Assembly (NCBI GenBank): GCA_001247695.2 | Contig: LGRX02014988.1 | Coordinates: 1-15,153 of the forward strand | Reading direction: 5' to 3' | From: Cymbomonas tetramitiformis | Lineage: Eukaryota; Chlorophyta; Pyramimonadophyceae; Pyramimonadales; Pyramimonadaceae | Length of the DNA: 15,153 bases | Shown: positions 13,003-15,153 of the stretch, piece by piece | How the letters are laid out: every line of letters begins with the position of its first letter | Position numbering within the stretch: the first letter of the stretch is position 1 | Position numbers and translations under genes: made by a program | Notes under the pieces: model-generated | The model's database searches: none | The model's input: only the letters and a program-made list of their open reading frames with translations | Told to the model about the DNA's origin: nothing

Positions 13003-15153
13003 ATGTCACAGCAGACATCAGAGGCATTTCCCAGCATGAGTGTCAGCGCAGAGCAGCTACACCACACTCTGTTCTCTCCCATAACCTTCCCATCGCCCAC
13101 CACATATGCTTCCGCTCACCCCATTCCACACCCAGGCACCACCATGCCCTACACAGCGGTGCCCCGTCCTTATACTATGCCGGATGGCACCCCCGCACAG
13201 GCTGTATGGAACGGCGTCAATTGGGTATTACCCCAATCAGCGCCCCTCGCTGGGGGAGTATCACCAGTGCCGTTCACACTGGGAACCCATCACCCCGTGG
13301 GCGCATATCCCACACCGTTCCAACAACAGCTACAGCAGCAGCAGCAGTGGCTCGCGTACCAGCAGCAGCAACAGCAGTGGCTTCAACAGCAGCCACTGGA
13401 ACCGATGCAGCAGCAGTTACAGCAGCAGCAGTTACAGCAGCAGCAGCTACAGCAGCAACAGCAGCAGCAGCAGCAGCAGCAACAGCAACCGCAGCCGCCA
13501 CAACTGCCGCAACATCGACCACAGCAGCCCTATCAGCTGGCACCAGCCACCTCCGCGCTTCATGACTCAGGCGCGGATCCCTCATCGCTGCAGCACTTCA
13601 TCAGCATCGGCGCCGCGGCCCTGCCGGACCCTCTGCAGGTACCCCTTGACAGCGGGGCTCAGCAGAACGTCTTGGGCGGCACCCAGCTCTTGGTGCGTCA
13701 CCTTCCCGCGGTGGCGACAACCTCAGAGACTCGCCGGCGTCGGCGTTCCCGAAGGGCATCTTCGGGCCCTGCGACACATGGCAAGCATCTCCCAGGTCCA
13801 AGCCACGCACCTGATCACTCTGACCCCGCCTCCGGCACGGACATCAGCCGCACCAGCACGGGGACCAGAGGCAGCCGAAGCACGCAGGCACGGGCTGAGC
13901 GCAGGCGGAGGGCCGCCCACAGGTCCGGCTCCGACTCGGACGCGAGCAGCCGAAGTGAACACATTCGCAGAGAAGTCCTGGCAGCAGTACAGGCCCTGGA
14001 CATCTCCGCGGTGCTCTCGAGAGGACTCGCGCTGCCTGGTGCGACGACGTCGGCAGGAGTCTCCCCACCAGGCGACCCTCAGGGCAGCGCACAGGGCCTG
14101 ACGGCGGACCATCTACACGAGGCAGACGCTGCTGCCAGCGTAACCCCTCCTGTGCCTCAGACCGCCGCTGAGACCGCTCCCGCCGAACCTCCCACTCAGG
14201 GCCGGCCAAATCCCCATAACATGATGGTGGCCCGCCGGCGACAGTCGATGGAGACGGTGGTGCACGGCGGTGGCAATCCCGACTCAGAGCCCAGAGACTC
14301 CGGTTCAAGCGACTCGCCACCAGGCCCCCCTAGTGATCCACCTCAGGATCCCCCTGACGATCCCGCACCAGAGCCCTCCTACCCTCAGTACCCAGAGGTC
14401 AGAGCCCTCTTCGTCACCCACGATGGTGGGTCATTGTGGGTGCATCAGTCAGCTGGGGTGCGAGGCGCGGCAACCGTCTCCCTACCATGGGACGAACGCC
14501 GCCGGGCTGGGGTGCAGGGCGACGCCATCTTGTTCAGGATCATGCACCTGCTGGGAGCGCCGCTTACTGCATATGCGCGCATGGGGGGCCGGCTACACCA
14601 TGCACCCCTACTACCCCTTACCAACCCTCGTGTGGAGACCTGGGTCCTTATGGTCGACCGCGAGGTCATGGATATGGCAATGGGGGACCCAGCCGCGGCC
14701 AATGTGCGGTCTACCCGCATGGGGCAGCCAGTATGGGAGTGGATCCCTGCTACTGCGCGGGAGTCGGAGATGCAGAACTTCGATCAGGACGGGCTCGCCG
14801 CGTGGTCGGAGGTCAGCAACTCCGGTTGGTACCGGAGCATGAGCGTGGTGGCCGCACAACCATCCACACCCCTGCCCTTCCATACACCTCTTCCACTCCC
14901 CGCACCACCGTCAGCCCCTGCATTACCGCCCACTCCGACCGCAGTCCCCACAAATCCCGCGCCTGCGCCTCCGCCCGCGCATGCCCCGGGACCACCACCC
15001 CCTGCCCGTTTTCCCCATTCCGCCGCCGCAAACCCCGTTCACCCTGCCGCTGCCGTGAACCCCGTTCACTCTACCGCCGCTGCAAACCCCGTGCTCTCTC
15101 CCAGCGCCACCCCCTTTGTTCCAGGCATCGTCCGTCTGCCGCAGGGCACTAAC
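13003..15153 (+). CDS. Large partial ORF (717 codons, open at right edge)
   Basis: The frame opens after TAA at 12910-12912; the first ATG is 13003 (MSQQTSEAFPSMSV), and there is no stop to the window end. Layout by residue: 1-106 Pro/Thr/Ser-rich; 107-166 Gln-rich with Leu/Trp spacing, coded by CAG/CAA; about 210-235 LQVPLDSGAQQNVLGG, an isolated aspartic-protease-like LDSGA (Asp216) without the second motif at the expected distance; about 240-460 Arg/Ser then Pro-rich linker; 466-612 a compact domain (VRALFVTHDGGSLWV, VSLPWDERRRAGVQG, ILFRIMHLLGA, VETWVLMVD, VWEWIPATARESEMQ) with a Nudix-like outline lacking the catalytic glutamates; then a Pro/Ala-rich tail with three NPVH/NPVL repeats. 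It is probably the polyprotein of the third element. RT may lie to the right. Confidence 0.7.
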   Translation, partial: MSQQTSEAFPSMSVSAEQLHHTLFSPITFPSPTTYASAHPIPHPGTTMPYTAVPRPYTMPDGTPAQAVWNGVNWVLPQSAPLAGGVSPVPFTLGTHHPVGAYPTPFQQQLQQQQQWLAYQQQQQQWLQQQPLEPMQQQLQQQQLQQQQLQQQQQQQQQQQQQPQPPQLPQHRPQQPYQLAPATSALHDSGADPSSLQHFISIGAAALPDPLQVPLDSGAQQNVLGGTQLLVRHLPAVATTSETRRRRRSRRASSGPATHGKHLPGPSHAPDHSDPASGTDISRTSTGTRGSRSTQARAERRRRAAHRSGSDSDASSRSEHIRREVLAAVQALDISAVLSRGLALPGATTSAGVSPPGDPQGSAQGLTADHLHEADAAASVTPPVPQTAAETAPAEPPTQGRPNPHNMMVARRRQSMETVVHGGGNPDSEPRDSGSSDSPPGPPSDPPQDPPDDPAPEPSYPQYPEVRALFVTHDGGSLWVHQSAGVRGAATVSLPWDERRRAGVQGDAILFRIMHLLGAPLTAYARMGGRLHHAPLLPLTNPRVETWVLMVDREVMDMAMGDPAAANVRSTRMGQPVWEWIPATARESEMQNFDQDGLAAWSEVSNSGWYRSMSVVAAQPSTPLPFHTPLPLPAPPSAPALPPTPTAVPTNPAPAPPPAHAPGPPPPARFPHSAAANPVHPAAAVNPVHSTAAANPVLSPSATPFVPGIVRLPQGTN
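13321..13500. repeat. CAG/CAA-rich tract
   Basis: Interrupted (CAG)n with CAA, CTA/TTA and TGG codons. In the large ORF it encodes about 60 residues that are mostly Gln, with periodic Leu and Trp. The same tract opens Ser- and Ala-rich runs in the other frames, which explains long shadow ORFs there. Confidence 0.9.

Noticed and set aside
13106..14101. 331-codon plus-strand ORF in another frame
   Set aside because: It is a shadow of the 717-codon frame; its Ser-rich run is the CAG tract read as AGC.

Overview
The window reads as transposable-element-dense eukaryotic DNA. No bacterial operon structure, rRNA, tRNA or CRISPR array was recognised. The signs of a eukaryote are Gag-like proteins, zinc-knuckle variants, retropepsin motifs, LTR-like promoters (TATA box, AATAAA, a tRNA-type primer-binding site), triplet repeats encoding Gln, Ala and Pro tracts, and minisatellites. 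The clade cannot be fixed from the sequence. The TGTAACA terminus and the initiator-Met-type primer site are familiar from plant and algal LTR elements, but that is only a hint.

Region 1 (about 8421 down to the left edge, minus strand) is a degenerate LTR-retrotransposon. In transcription order it has: an LTR-like promoter region (TGTAACA end at 8421, TATA at 8092-8097); a 1.5-kb leader with nine copies of a hairpin-forming repeat (6345-7782); a Gag N-terminal half (6130 to about 5226); a second frame with the Gag C-terminal half, a zinc-knuckle variant and a retropepsin (to 2557); an unrecognised globular region and a Ser/Pro/Arg-rich linker (2626-1316); and, past one in-frame TGA, a domain with a Nudix-like outline (1297 to about 660). 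Three lesions or recoding events separate these frames: a +1 shift near 5226, a 35-bp tandem duplication at 2688-2757, and the TGA at 1316-1318. No reverse transcriptase, RNase H or integrase is inside the window; if present they lie beyond the left edge.

Region 2 (8422-11106, plus strand) is a second element, head to head with the first. It has a candidate LTR (8824-9234) and a Gag-like gene (first ATG at 9265) ending in a Ser/Asp-rich tail, a signal-like hydrophobic segment and, in another frame, a strong transmembrane segment (10968-11240).

Region 3 (about 11085 to the right edge, plus strand) starts with a well-formed LTR candidate: terminal TGTGCC/GGCACA, two octamer arrays in register 168 bp apart, TATA, AATAAA, and a primer site at 11780. 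After a gene-poor leader come a 57-residue ORF, a frame carrying a retropepsin C-terminal motif (LLGADW), and a 717-codon ORF open to the right edge. That ORF has a Gln-rich section, an isolated LDSGA motif, an Arg/Ser/Pro-rich linker and another Nudix-like outline.

The most notable signals are the covarying hairpin repeat, the shared linker-plus-Nudix-like arrangement in two different elements, and several +1-frame junctions.
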